Below, one piece after another: positions 25,121 through 34,691 of a stretch of DNA of 64,000 nucleotides. The first letter of the stretch is position 1, and the number at the start of each line of letters is the position of its first letter. The notes beneath the pieces were generated by a model. It had not been told where the DNA came from. It made no database searches and saw only the letters and a program-made list of their open reading frames with translations. This DNA comes from Rhodohalobacter sp. 614A (GTDB taxonomy: Bacteria > Bacteroidota > Rhodothermia > Balneolales > Balneolaceae): NCBI RefSeq assembly GCF_021462415.1, contig NZ_JAKEDS010000002.1, positions 1 through 64,000 on the forward strand, given 5' to 3'. A program made the translations under genes and the position numbers.

Positions 25121-26596
25121 ATGAAAAGATGTAGATACAAAGACGACCTTTGGAGATTTTTAACTTTACTCGTGATGATATTCTTTCTGGCGCAATCCGA
25201 AGGGATAAGAGCAAATTCCTATGGGCTGGATTCAAAGAAAACTTCTCAAGAAAAGACACACCAAATTCATAGTGAATTTAAAGCGGATACAACAGATACC
25301 TTTCACGGGGTTCCTGTTTCATTTTTGGAAGATTTAAAAGAGAGAACATTCACCTATTTTTGGGAGGTTGTGGATACATCAACTTGGCAAAGTGATGATC
25401 GGTATCCCACACGAAATTTTGCCAGTATCGCTGCCACCGGTTTTGCTTTGCCAACCTATATAATAGGAATTGAGAACGGGTACATTACCAGGGAAGAGGG
25501 AACAGAGCGAGTACTAAATGTATTGGAATGGCTTTGGAATGCTCCTGTGGGTGATGATGAAAAGGGAGTTGCCGGTTACAAGGGATTTTACTACCACTTT
25601 CTGAACTACGGATCTGGTACGCGATTTAAAGATGTTGAGCTTTCTACTATAGATACGGGTTTGCTGATGGCCGGAATTCTAACCGCTCAAAGCTATTTTG
25701 ATGGGGACAATTCAGAAGAAACTAAAATTCGTGAGTTGGCCGATTCTTTATACAGACGGGTTGAATGGGATTGGGCGATGAATAACAATCCTACCATGTC
25801 TATGGGATGGCGTCCGGAAAGAGGATTTATAGAAGCTCAGTGGAAAGGCTACAATGAAGCGATGATTTTATTGATTCTCGCTTTAGGCTCGCCAGAGCAT
25901 CCCATTCCTGATAATTCCTGGGATGTTTGGACATCCACATACGACTGGGAAGATTTCTATGGATTTGAACATGTGAATTTTGGCCCGCTTTTTGGTCACC
26001 AGTATTCGCAAATGTTCGTTGATTTTCGCGGCATTCAGGATGATTATATGCGAGAGAAGGGAATCGATTATTTCGAAAACTCAAGACGTGCCACTCTTGC
26101 AAACAGAGCCTATTGCATTGATAATCCCAACAATTTTGAGGGATATGGAGAAAATATTTGGGGATTAACGGCAAGCGACGGCCCTGCAAATGAAACACGT
26201 GAAATCGGTTCCAAATCGGTTCGTTTCCGAACCTATCACGCCCGTGGAGCGGCTGCCGGATATATCCAGGATGATGGAACCATTGTTCCCACAGCTGCCG
26301 GTGGATCCATCCCATTTGCTCCCGAAGAGACACTGGCTGCACTTTATACAATGAAAGAGAGATTTGGTGATCAGCTCTATACGGGATATGGCTTTATAGA
26401 TGCCTTCAACCTGACCTATCAGGAAGATGGTTGGTTTAACGAAGATTATATAGGAATCGATCAGGGGCCTATCATTATTCAATTGGAAAACCTTCAAACA
26501 GGTTTGATTTGGAGCATTTTGCGGGAAAACGAATACATCCAAAAAGGATTGGAAAAAGCCGGATTTACAGGCGGCTGGCTCGATGAAACAGATTAA
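25121..26596 (+). CDS. Glycoamylase-domain glycoside hydrolase (GH144-type), secreted
   Basis: A 491-residue hydrolase with an N-terminal signal peptide (FLTLLVMIFFLAQSEGIRANS) but no lipobox, so probably periplasmic. The body from about residue 65 is the (alpha/alpha)6 glycoamylase domain (PF10091): LKERTFTYFWEVVD, YKGFYYHFLNYGSGTRFKDVELSTIDTG, WDWAMNN, GYNEAMILLILALG, FGPLFGHQYSQMFVDFRG, NIWGLTASDGP and IDQGPIIIQLEN. Biochemically known relatives in family GH144 are endo-beta-1,2-glucanases. It opens a locus with SusC/SusD, a second such enzyme and a GH3, which supports beta-1,2-glucan or sophoro-oligosaccharide degradation. Activity is inferred from family and context. Confidence 0.88.
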   Translation: MKRCRYKDDLWRFLTLLVMIFFLAQSEGIRANSYGLDSKKTSQEKTHQIHSEFKADTTDTFHGVPVSFLEDLKERTFTYFWEVVDTSTWQSDDRYPTRNFASIAATGFALPTYIIGIENGYITREEGTERVLNVLEWLWNAPVGDDEKGVAGYKGFYYHFLNYGSGTRFKDVELSTIDTGLLMAGILTAQSYFDGDNSEETKIRELADSLYRRVEWDWAMNNNPTMSMGWRPERGFIEAQWKGYNEAMILLILALGSPEHPIPDNSWDVWTSTYDWEDFYGFEHVNFGPLFGHQYSQMFVDFRGIQDDYMREKGIDYFENSRRATLANRAYCIDNPNNFEGYGENIWGLTASDGPANETREIGSKSVRFRTYHARGAAAGYIQDDGTIVPTAAGGSIPFAPEETLAALYTMKERFGDQLYTGYGFIDAFNLTYQEDGWFNEDYIGIDQGPIIIQLENLQTGLIWSILRENEYIQKGLEKAGFTGGWLDETD

Positions 26597-26613
26597 TTAT
26601 TAAACAGAATAAA

Positions 26614-29600
26614 ATGAAAAAATCCATGAAAGCATGTAACAAATGGATGTCCGGAATTACAAAAACAGGCAGGCCCATTCTGTTTCTTTTTGTGATTTTA
26701 ATAACCGGACTTCTAAACAGTGAGAATGCCTGGGCCCAGCAACAGGTTCAGGGAACGGTGGTAGATGCCCAGAGCGGGGAAACACTTCCGGGTGTAAACA
26801 TACGAGTACAGGGCAGTGGTAATCGAGGAACGGTAACCGACATGGATGGTAATTTCAGTATTACCCTTCAAGCCGGTGAAAATGTACTGATTTTTTCATA
26901 CGTCGGTTATACTCTACAAGAAGTAAATGTTGAAGGACAACAGGAACTATTCATTGAACTGGAACCACGAGTCGGTGAACTGGATGAACTTGTAGTCATC
27001 GGTTACGGAGCCGTTCGTAAACGTGATGTAACCGGTTCGGTAGGCCAGGTTCCGGCAGAAGAAATCGGGGATTTTACAACCTTTAATGCCGAACAATCCC
27101 TTCAGGGAAAGGTAAGTGGTGTGCAAATCAGTGCCTTGTCTGGTCAGCCGGGAGATGGCTCGGCTGTGCGAATTCGTGGAGTAGGAACATTTAATGATTC
27201 CTCTCCAATATATGTAGTTGACGGGGTAATTCTTGATAACATCGATTTTCTGAATCCTGCAGATATTGAATCCGTTGAAGTTCTGAAAGATGCGTCAGCT
27301 ACCGCAATTTACGGATCAAGAGGTGCGAATGGAGTTATTCTGATTCAAACAAAAACCGGCTCGGGCCTTGAACAGGGCAGTACATTGGTAACCGTGTCGG
27401 TTGAAGGAGGCGTTCAGCAGTTGGAAAAACAGATTGATCTGTTAAATGGTCGCGAATTTGCCATCATAGCCAATGAGATTCGCCCAGGATCTTACAATAA
27501 TGTGGATGCCGTTCCGAACACAAACTGGCAGGATCAGATTTTTGATACCGCTCCAATGCAGAATCACCAGATATCTGTTAGTGGAGCCACGGATAAATCC
27601 GATTATTATGTGAGTCTTGGCTATTTCCAACAGGCAGGTATCATAGACAAGTCGAATTACGAGCGACTGAACCTGAAATTGAACAATAATTATTATCTCA
27701 GTGATAACGTAAAACTGGGAAATAATCTCACCATCTCTCCGTACCGGCAACGCATTGCTCCAAATGTATCCTTTGCAGCTTATCGGGCACAGCCTCTGTT
27801 AGATCCCTACTATCCGGATGGAAGTTTTGGGGTCGTTTACAACGTAGGAAATCCACTGGCCAGCCTGGAGTACTCTAATAACTACAATCGTGGAGTTCGG
27901 GTTGTTGGAAACGTATTCGGTGAATTTACACTGTTTGAAGATTTCCTTTTCAGAACCAGTTTTGGTACAGATGCTTCTCTGAATCGCGCCAAAAATTTCA
28001 CGCCGGCATTTACAGTGTATAATCCTGATGGAACGCAGTCGCAGCAGAACAATGAATTCAGCGATCTGTTTAAAGGAGAAACCCTGAATTACAATCTTCT
28101 TTGGGAGAATACGATAAACTATATCAAAGATTTTGGCAGGCATAGTGTTAATGCGGTTGCCGGACTTACCATGCAGCAGGTGAAATCTGAGCGATTGGAG
28201 CTGTCTGGCCAGAATATACTTCGGGATGATGAAGATTTCTGGTATATCGATCCCTCTTATGTTATCGATGAAGCGAATAACATCAACATGTTATCGTCTA
28301 TCCTCAATGAGGTAGATCCAAACCAGTATTTCAATATGATGTCGTACCTGGGGCGTGTGGTTTATTCCTATGATGGTAAGTATACGGCCACTCTGACAAT
28401 CCGACGAGACGGTTCATCGAAATTTTCGGAAGGAAATCAGTGGGGTACTTTCCCATCAGCCGCATTGGGCTGGAATATCGACCGGGAAGCTTTTATGGAA
28501 GATATTACATGGCTTAGTAACCTGAAACTTCGTGGAAGCTGGGGTATGATTGGTAATGAAAAGATTACTTATTATGATCGGTTTTCGCGTATAAATGCCG
28601 GGTTATTAGCTGTTTTCGGAAATCCGGATGCCACTTATAATGCGGCTACATATGGAAAATCAGGGAACCCCGATCTGCAATGGGAAACCACTACTCAAAC
28701 AGATATCGGTTTAGAAATCGGCATGTTAGACCAGCGATTGTCTGGTGAATTTGATTTCTACAACCGGGTCACAGACGATATTCTGATTGAACTTTCCACT
28801 CCCGGCCATCTCGGAAACGGACAGGGACAAAAAGTGCGATATAATGCAGCATCTGTTCTTAACAGAGGAATTGAATTTCGGGTGAACTGGGAAGATTACA
28901 TAGGCGATGATTTCTCATATGGAATCACAGTCCTCGGTAATACCATTCATAACGAAGTTCAGGATATCGGTGGAAACAGTGAAGTTGATGATGAGCTGAT
29001 CGGTGGAGGATTGGCAAACGGCCAGCAGGTTACCCGATCGATAGTCGGCCGTCCAATTGGATCGTTCTATGGATACGTAACCGATGGTATCTTCCAAAAT
29101 CAGAATGAGTTGGACAGCTACCCACATCTTTCAAACGCCGGTGTTGGAGACCTTCGATTTGTAGATACCAATGGAGATGGTACTCTAAACGGAGACGACA
29201 GAACTTTTATCGGTTCTCCGATCCCTGATCTGGTCTACGGATTTTCGGTTGATCTGGCATATCAAAACTGGGATTTGTCAGTTGCTTTTCAGGGGCAGTA
29301 CGGAAATGAATTATTTAACGGTAAAAACGCAGTCCGTCCTGATCCTTACAACTTTGAGCAACATGTTTGGGATCGCTGGACCGGCGAAGGAACCAGTAAT
29401 TCTGAACCACGTCCTTCATATGGCGGCTACAACTATTTACCGTCCGATCGATTTATTCAGGATGGTTCGTACTTGAGACTTCGAAGTATTGCTCTTGGAT
29501 ACAGCCTTCCGACGGGACTGGTAAATAATTTGAATATGACTCGTGCAAGAATTTATGTGAAAGGAAATAACCTGTTCACATGGACCAGTTACACCGGATA

Positions 29601-29703
29601 TACCCCGGAGATTGGTAGCGGAAATGTACTCTCAAACGGAATAGACACGGGTATCTATCCCATTCCACGAGTTTTCTCCGTAGGAATTAACACAACATTT
29701 TGA
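26614..29703 (+). CDS. SusC/RagA family TonB-dependent outer-membrane transporter
   Basis: The 1029-residue import channel of the locus. After a signal peptide (cleaved near AWAQ, residue 42) comes a carboxypeptidase-D-like regulatory domain (QGTVVDAQSGETLPGVNIRV...GNFSITL, about 43-130), then the plug domain with LDELVVIGYGAVRKRDVTGSV and VLKDASATAIYGSRGANGVILIQTK, and the 22-strand barrel ending in GINTTF. It takes up oligosaccharides from the surface using TonB energy, with the SusD lipoprotein as lid. It starts 17 bases after the first hydrolase and 10 bases before the SusD gene, in one operon. Confidence 0.97.
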   Translation: MKKSMKACNKWMSGITKTGRPILFLFVILITGLLNSENAWAQQQVQGTVVDAQSGETLPGVNIRVQGSGNRGTVTDMDGNFSITLQAGENVLIFSYVGYTLQEVNVEGQQELFIELEPRVGELDELVVIGYGAVRKRDVTGSVGQVPAEEIGDFTTFNAEQSLQGKVSGVQISALSGQPGDGSAVRIRGVGTFNDSSPIYVVDGVILDNIDFLNPADIESVEVLKDASATAIYGSRGANGVILIQTKTGSGLEQGSTLVTVSVEGGVQQLEKQIDLLNGREFAIIANEIRPGSYNNVDAVPNTNWQDQIFDTAPMQNHQISVSGATDKSDYYVSLGYFQQAGIIDKSNYERLNLKLNNNYYLSDNVKLGNNLTISPYRQRIAPNVSFAAYRAQPLLDPYYPDGSFGVVYNVGNPLASLEYSNNYNRGVRVVGNVFGEFTLFEDFLFRTSFGTDASLNRAKNFTPAFTVYNPDGTQSQQNNEFSDLFKGETLNYNLLWENTINYIKDFGRHSVNAVAGLTMQQVKSERLELSGQNILRDDEDFWYIDPSYVIDEANNINMLSSILNEVDPNQYFNMMSYLGRVVYSYDGKYTATLTIRRDGSSKFSEGNQWGTFPSAALGWNIDREAFMEDITWLSNLKLRGSWGMIGNEKITYYDRFSRINAGLLAVFGNPDATYNAATYGKSGNPDLQWETTTQTDIGLEIGMLDQRLSGEFDFYNRVTDDILIELSTPGHLGNGQGQKVRYNAASVLNRGIEFRVNWEDYIGDDFSYGITVLGNTIHNEVQDIGGNSEVDDELIGGGLANGQQVTRSIVGRPIGSFYGYVTDGIFQNQNELDSYPHLSNAGVGDLRFVDTNGDGTLNGDDRTFIGSPIPDLVYGFSVDLAYQNWDLSVAFQGQYGNELFNGKNAVRPDPYNFEQHVWDRWTGEGTSNSEPRPSYGGYNYLPSDRFIQDGSYLRLRSIALGYSLPTGLVNNLNMTRARIYVKGNNLFTWTSYTGYTPEIGSGNVLSNGIDTGIYPIPRVFSVGINTTF

Positions 29704-29713
29704 GGCCATAATT

Positions 29714-31192
29714 ATGAAAATTCACAAGATTTTAATTTTGACATTTGTACTTGTGGCTTTTGCAGGCTGCGAGGATTTTTTAAGTGTTAGTCCCCAGGGG
29801 GAACTGACGCAAGAAGCATTTCCAACGACTCCGGAAGATGCTCTGCAAGCGACAAACGCCGTGTATTCAACTGTTCGGAGCTGGCACTATCACAGTGGTG
29901 GATTTCCCATTCTAGATTTTATGTCTGATGATGGACACAAAGGAAGTAACCCCAATGACGGCGCAAATACACAGGGGCCATATGATAATTTCACGCACAC
30001 CCCAACTCAAGACGGGCTTGACCGATGGTGGAATGCACTTTATGAAGGGATCAAACGTGCCAATGTGGTTCTTGAGAAAGTTGAGCCTATACAAATGGAT
30101 CAGCAATTGAAAAGCCGGTATCTGGCTGAAGCAAGTTTTTTGAGAGGGCTTTACTACTTCGATTTGGTTCGGGCATGGGGTGGTGTTCCATTGGTTACCT
30201 CATTGGAAGTTCCCTTTGAAGTTCAGAGATCATCAGCCGCCGAGATTTATGATTTGGTAGAGCAGGATCTGCTGTTTGCGATCGACAATCTTCCGCCCAA
30301 AAGTGCATATGGTGCCAACGATCTGGGAAGAGTGACCAGAGGAGCTGCACAGGCATTACTGGCAAAAGTATACCTGTTTCAACAAGATTTTGAAGGTGCT
30401 GAGCAGTATGCGATGGAAGTTATCAATTCTGGCGAATATGGACTGGAACCTGATTTTTATGATGCAAACGGACCCGGCGGGGAGCACGGCATAGAATCCG
30501 TCTTTGAAATTGGCGCTGTTGCCACTTCCGGCACAGATAATGGTGGTAATCAGTATGCCAATACCCAAGGTGTTCGCGGCACTCCAAACAGAGGATGGGG
30601 CTTTAACCGGCCTTCTGTTGATTTAAGGGAAGCGTTCGGCCCAAACGATCCGCGTCGAGATGCCACAATTATTGAACTTGGTGAAGTTATTGACGGAGTA
30701 GAAATTTTGGGTGATGGTACAACTCCCGATGAAATGACCGATGAAAACGGAATTCTTCAAATAGAAAGTTACAACCAAAAAGTGTGGATTCCGGGAACAT
30801 CAACCAATACACAATTCGGGCATAACCGGCGCCTTATTCGTTATGCAGACGTGCTGTTGATGGCAGCCGAAGCTCTGAATGAAAATAATAAACCAGGGCA
30901 GGCGCTGACTTATCTGAATCAGGTGAGGGAGAGAGCCCGCCAGGGAAATGCATCCATTCTGCCGGATATCACTGAGACAAATAAGGATGCCCTCAGAGAT
31001 CTGATCATAAAAGAACGCAGACTGGAGTTGGCACTTGAAGGCCATCGTTTCTGGGATCTTGTTCGCACCGGAAAAGCACCGGAAGTACTCGGTCCGTACG
31101 GATTTGTAGAAGGCAAACATGAAGTACTTCCAATTCCTCAAAGTGAAATTGACCTGTCGCAGGGAACGCTCACTCAAAATGAAAATTGGTAA
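29714..31192 (+). CDS. SusD/RagB family nutrient-binding outer-membrane lipoprotein
   Basis: The 492-residue partner of the SusC channel. The signal peptide ends with a lipobox FAGC (Cys19), so it is anchored in the outer membrane. It has the SusD fold: EDFLSVSPQGELTQEAF at the N-terminus, TPR-like helices (YLAEASFLRGLYYFDLVRAWGGVPLV), and the C-terminal RRLIRYADVLLMAAEALNE...IKERRLELALEGHRFWDLVRTGKA. It binds glycan at the cell surface and closes over the channel. Ligand identity cannot be read from sequence; the neighbouring enzymes suggest a beta-1,2-linked glucan. Confidence 0.97.
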   Translation: MKIHKILILTFVLVAFAGCEDFLSVSPQGELTQEAFPTTPEDALQATNAVYSTVRSWHYHSGGFPILDFMSDDGHKGSNPNDGANTQGPYDNFTHTPTQDGLDRWWNALYEGIKRANVVLEKVEPIQMDQQLKSRYLAEASFLRGLYYFDLVRAWGGVPLVTSLEVPFEVQRSSAAEIYDLVEQDLLFAIDNLPPKSAYGANDLGRVTRGAAQALLAKVYLFQQDFEGAEQYAMEVINSGEYGLEPDFYDANGPGGEHGIESVFEIGAVATSGTDNGGNQYANTQGVRGTPNRGWGFNRPSVDLREAFGPNDPRRDATIIELGEVIDGVEILGDGTTPDEMTDENGILQIESYNQKVWIPGTSTNTQFGHNRRLIRYADVLLMAAEALNENNKPGQALTYLNQVRERARQGNASILPDITETNKDALRDLIIKERRLELALEGHRFWDLVRTGKAPEVLGPYGFVEGKHEVLPIPQSEIDLSQGTLTQNENW

Positions 31193-31238
31193 AAGAACAT
31201 TTAAAACATCAATCCAACCATAACAAAAACAAATAATT

Positions 31239-32504
31239 ATGAAAACAAAACTTACAACACTACTGATGCTTTCAGCTGTTTTTATGATGGCTGTTCTGTT
31301 TCAGGCATGTGGAACCGATAGTGGACCAGAAGATTTGAACATCGAGTCGATGACGGTAGGAGGTCAGGATTTGAATGCTGCTGAATCCCCCGAAGATGTG
31401 CCAGCGGATGCAAGCATTGAAGTGACTTTTAGCTCTAATGTGCAAGCTGCAACGGCTACATCAGCGAATATCATGTTAGTTCAGGATTATAACGATGAGC
31501 AGATTCCGTTGGATATTTCTGTAAGCGGAGCAACGATTACAATTACTCCACAAGAGAACCTGGGATCTGGCGCTCTGTATCAACTGACACTTAGCAGTGG
31601 ACTTCTGAACGAAGATGATCAACCGCTTGCAAATACAACCCGGTCTTTCTCCACAGCGGGTACATTTGCACCTGCGGGCATGGTTGCTAATTGGACATTT
31701 GAAGATACTGCGGATGATGTAGTTGGAACTTACAGCCCGAGTGCCTCTGGAGTCGTCGCTATTACCTATACAGACAGCCGTAATGATGCTGCCGGAATGG
31801 CTGCCACATTTGATGGAGATGCAAGTATTATTGAGATCCCCAATGGCGATCAATTAATTGATACCGAGGAATTTACGATGAGTTTTTGGCTAAAAACCAA
31901 TTCTACAAATCACGTAAATGAAAATGGAGATCCAGCCGGACATTTTGTATTTGGGTTGGCGGCATTCCATGGAATCCAGATGGAAATTCCAGCTAACTAC
32001 TCTCAATTTGCCATCCCAAATGCGGTCAGGCTTTCAGATGGAACGGTTACAGGGGCTGGTAATATGAATTGGAATGGAGATGGTATTACCGGACAAACCG
32101 GCGGTTATGTAGCCATTACTGTAAGCGATGAAGAGGATGTACCTGCTTTAATTAAAGATAAATGGACTCATGTAACCATTATTGTTGATGGACCAAATAA
32201 ATCTCGTTCATTATATGTAAATGGTCAATTAAGAATGCATCACGACTTTACATTGTTGGATGCAGACAGCCCATTACAAAATATGACGGGCATGGCTTAC
32301 AATGGCAGTGAACCTGACGTTTATCCAGAATTAGCTTTTGGATTTATCCAATCAAGACAGGGTACAATGTGGGATAATGAACCTTGGGGAGGATATGATT
32401 TCCCAACAGCAAATCACTTCAAAGGTCAGCTTGACGATATAAAAATCTATCATAAAGCCCTTACTGAAACTGAAATTCAGTTAATGTACGATTCAGAAAG
32501 TTAA
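31239..32504 (+). CDS. Surface lipoprotein with Ig-like and LamG domains, putative glycan-binding protein
   Basis: A 421-residue lipoprotein (lipobox FQAC, Cys24). Residues 35-130 form an SbsA/Big_5-type Ig-like domain (DVPADASIEVTFSSNV...ITITPQENL...YQLTLSSGL). Residues 145-415 form a concanavalin-like LamG domain (VANWTFEDTADDVVGTY, FTMSFWLKTN, WTHVTIIVDGPNKSRSLYVNG, FKGQLDDIKIYHKALTETEIQLMY). The position right after SusD is where surface glycan-binding proteins are encoded. The Ig-like domain matches those in the second hydrolase downstream. It probably holds glucan at the cell surface; ligand unproven. Confidence 0.88.
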   Translation: MKTKLTTLLMLSAVFMMAVLFQACGTDSGPEDLNIESMTVGGQDLNAAESPEDVPADASIEVTFSSNVQAATATSANIMLVQDYNDEQIPLDISVSGATITITPQENLGSGALYQLTLSSGLLNEDDQPLANTTRSFSTAGTFAPAGMVANWTFEDTADDVVGTYSPSASGVVAITYTDSRNDAAGMAATFDGDASIIEIPNGDQLIDTEEFTMSFWLKTNSTNHVNENGDPAGHFVFGLAAFHGIQMEIPANYSQFAIPNAVRLSDGTVTGAGNMNWNGDGITGQTGGYVAITVSDEEDVPALIKDKWTHVTIIVDGPNKSRSLYVNGQLRMHHDFTLLDADSPLQNMTGMAYNGSEPDVYPELAFGFIQSRQGTMWDNEPWGGYDFPTANHFKGQLDDIKIYHKALTETEIQLMYDSES

Positions 32505-32547
32505 TTCAAGAAAACCCATAGAGGTACGTTCGCGTATCCACCATAAT

Positions 32548-32608
32548 TCCCGGTATGGATGCTGCTTTGCCTGAGTGAGGGAGTGGCGCTCCACACCGGG
32601 AGTTTTTT
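32548..32608 (+). terminator. Terminator or attenuator inside the glucan locus
   Basis: CCCGGT (32549-32554) pairs with ACCGGG (32595-32600), with an inner GGAG/CTCC stem, followed by AGTTTTTTA. It lies between the surface lipoprotein gene and the second hydrolase gene. Since the downstream genes serve the same pathway, it may only partly stop transcription. Confidence 0.7.
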
Positions 32609-32634
32609 ATCACAGTTGAAGTATTTATGAAGTA

Positions 32635-34662
32635 ATGAATCACAAACTATATAATCTTTCTACAGTAAGGGAGAATTTTTCATATCGTCTCTTTTTTGTA
32701 ATTAATTTTTTTTTGATTGCTTTCCTAATAACAGGCTGCAAAGATAAAAGCACGGAACCTGAACCGGGTACATTCCAATTGCTTAAAGCTTCTGCCGATG
32801 ATGTGACACTGAGAAGCAGCCAATCGACTCCCGATATTCCAGCAACTGCTACATTTACGATTGATTTTTCAACGGCTTTAAATCAGCAACAAGCTCAAAA
32901 CAGTATTCGAATTGTTTCTCTTGAAAATGATGAAGCTGTTTCGTCTGACATAACATTTGAGAATAATGGAAACAGCGTTGTCATCACTCCACAGCAAACA
33001 CTGAACTGGCTACACGAATATAAACTTGAAATTTCTGATGAACTTGAATCAGCTGAAGGTGCCCATTTTCCAGGCGTGGAATTTCTATTTGAAACCAAAA
33101 ACGGGTCAGGAGAGATCGTTTCCATAACAGTCAACAATACAGAGCTGCCAGAACAATCTGTGATTCGCAATGTAACTTATAATGATGTAACTGTGGAGAT
33201 TGTCTTTTCTGAATCGTTAAACGAACAGAATTTGCAGAACGATATCAGAATTACGCCGTCATTTGCATCCGACTTTTCACTTTCGCCGGATGGCAAAACC
33301 GTGACCATCACCAATACAGAAGACCTTGATTACTATCGCCACTATTTTGTGAATATAAGTGGTGATCTGTCTTTTGAAAACGGATTTGAGTTCGACGAGT
33401 TTAACACCCGTTTTCAAACCGGCCTGAATTCCGAACCGAAGTTTCCGCAAATTTCTGATGAAGAGCTACTCACAAAAATCCAGGAAGCTACTTTTGGCTA
33501 CTTTTGGGATTTTGCGCATCCGGTGAGCGGACTGGCAAGAGAGCGGAACACCTCGGGAGATACCGTTACAATCGGAGGCAGCGGCTTTGGAGTTATGGCG
33601 ATTTTGGTCGGCATTCACCGTGGATTTATTACCCGGAATGAAGGAGTAGAACGGCTTCAAAAAATTGTGGATTTCCTGGAATCGGCGGATCGCTTTCATG
33701 GAGTTTGGCCTCATTGGATGAATGGAAATACAGGCAATGCAATCCCCTTTAGCCAGTACGATGATGGCGGTGATCTTGTTGAAACGGCGTTCATGGCACA
33801 GGGACTCATAACGGTTCGCGAATTTTTAAATGAGGGAATTGAAGAGGAGGGAAATCTGATCGATCAGATCAATGGCCTTCTCGATACCATCGAATGGAAC
33901 TGGTACACGCAGGGTGGTCAAGATGTTTTGTATTGGCACTGGTCAGAAAATCACGAGTGGAGAATGAATCACCAAATACAAGGCTATAATGAAGCATTGA
34001 TTGTGTATGTGCTGGCCGCATCGTCTGATGATTATGGAATTAATCCTGAAGTATATCAACAGGGATGGGCAAGATCAGGTGGAATTGTGAATGGGAAATC
34101 ATTTTATGGAATCACGCTTCCCGTCGGATTCGATTATGGCGGTCCACTCTTTTTTGCACATTATTCCTTTCTGGGACTCGACCCAAGAAACTTATCTGAT
34201 TCGTATGCAAATTACTGGACGCAAAATCAAAATCATACGCTCATAAACCGTGAGCATAATATTGTCAATCCCAATAATTTTGTGGGATACAGTGCCAACA
34301 GTTGGGGCCTCACGGCAAGCGACAATCCCGAAGGGTACAAAGCTCATGAACCAACACACGATGACGGGACCATTACACCAACTGCAGCCGTTTCGTCTAT
34401 CCCATACACTCCGGATGAATCGATGGATGCGATTCGCCATTTTTACTATGCATTGGGTGATAAACTTTGGGGTGAATACGGATTTCATGATGCATTTAAT
34501 CCCACACAAGGGTGGTGGGCGAATTCCTACCTGGCTATTGATCAGGGCCCGATTATCATCATGATAGAAAACCATCGGTCGGGTTTATTATGGGATCTTT
34601 TTATGGATGCGCCCGAAGTACAATCGGCGCTGCAAGAACTTGGTTTTACTACAAACGAATAA
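32635..34662 (+). CDS. Surface-anchored glycoamylase-domain hydrolase (GH144-type) with Ig-like domains
   Basis: A 675-residue lipoprotein (lipobox ITGC, Cys35). Two Ig-like SbsA/Big_5 domains occupy about residues 45-155 and 160-265. The glycoamylase domain follows from residue 275: LTKIQEATFGYFWDFAHP, GVWPHWMNGNTG, DLVETAFMAQGLI, WNWYTQ, GYNEALIVYVLAASS, GGPLFFAHYSFLGLDPR, SWGLTASDNP and IDQGPIIIMIENHRSG. It is a paralogue of the enzyme at 25121 in a different arrangement: this one is on the outer membrane, that one likely periplasmic. That fits surface cutting of polymer followed by trimming after uptake. GH144 relatives are endo-beta-1,2-glucanases. Confidence 0.88.
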   Translation: MNHKLYNLSTVRENFSYRLFFVINFFLIAFLITGCKDKSTEPEPGTFQLLKASADDVTLRSSQSTPDIPATATFTIDFSTALNQQQAQNSIRIVSLENDEAVSSDITFENNGNSVVITPQQTLNWLHEYKLEISDELESAEGAHFPGVEFLFETKNGSGEIVSITVNNTELPEQSVIRNVTYNDVTVEIVFSESLNEQNLQNDIRITPSFASDFSLSPDGKTVTITNTEDLDYYRHYFVNISGDLSFENGFEFDEFNTRFQTGLNSEPKFPQISDEELLTKIQEATFGYFWDFAHPVSGLARERNTSGDTVTIGGSGFGVMAILVGIHRGFITRNEGVERLQKIVDFLESADRFHGVWPHWMNGNTGNAIPFSQYDDGGDLVETAFMAQGLITVREFLNEGIEEEGNLIDQINGLLDTIEWNWYTQGGQDVLYWHWSENHEWRMNHQIQGYNEALIVYVLAASSDDYGINPEVYQQGWARSGGIVNGKSFYGITLPVGFDYGGPLFFAHYSFLGLDPRNLSDSYANYWTQNQNHTLINREHNIVNPNNFVGYSANSWGLTASDNPEGYKAHEPTHDDGTITPTAAVSSIPYTPDESMDAIRHFYYALGDKLWGEYGFHDAFNPTQGWWANSYLAIDQGPIIIMIENHRSGLLWDLFMDAPEVQSALQELGFTTNE

Positions 34663-34691
34663 TTTTAATATCAAATAGCAGAGTGGAAGCA

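Noticed and set aside
24948-25259. 103-codon minus-strand frame across the upstream region and start of the first hydrolase gene
   Set aside because: It overlaps a clear signal peptide on the other strand and has no domain-like composition.
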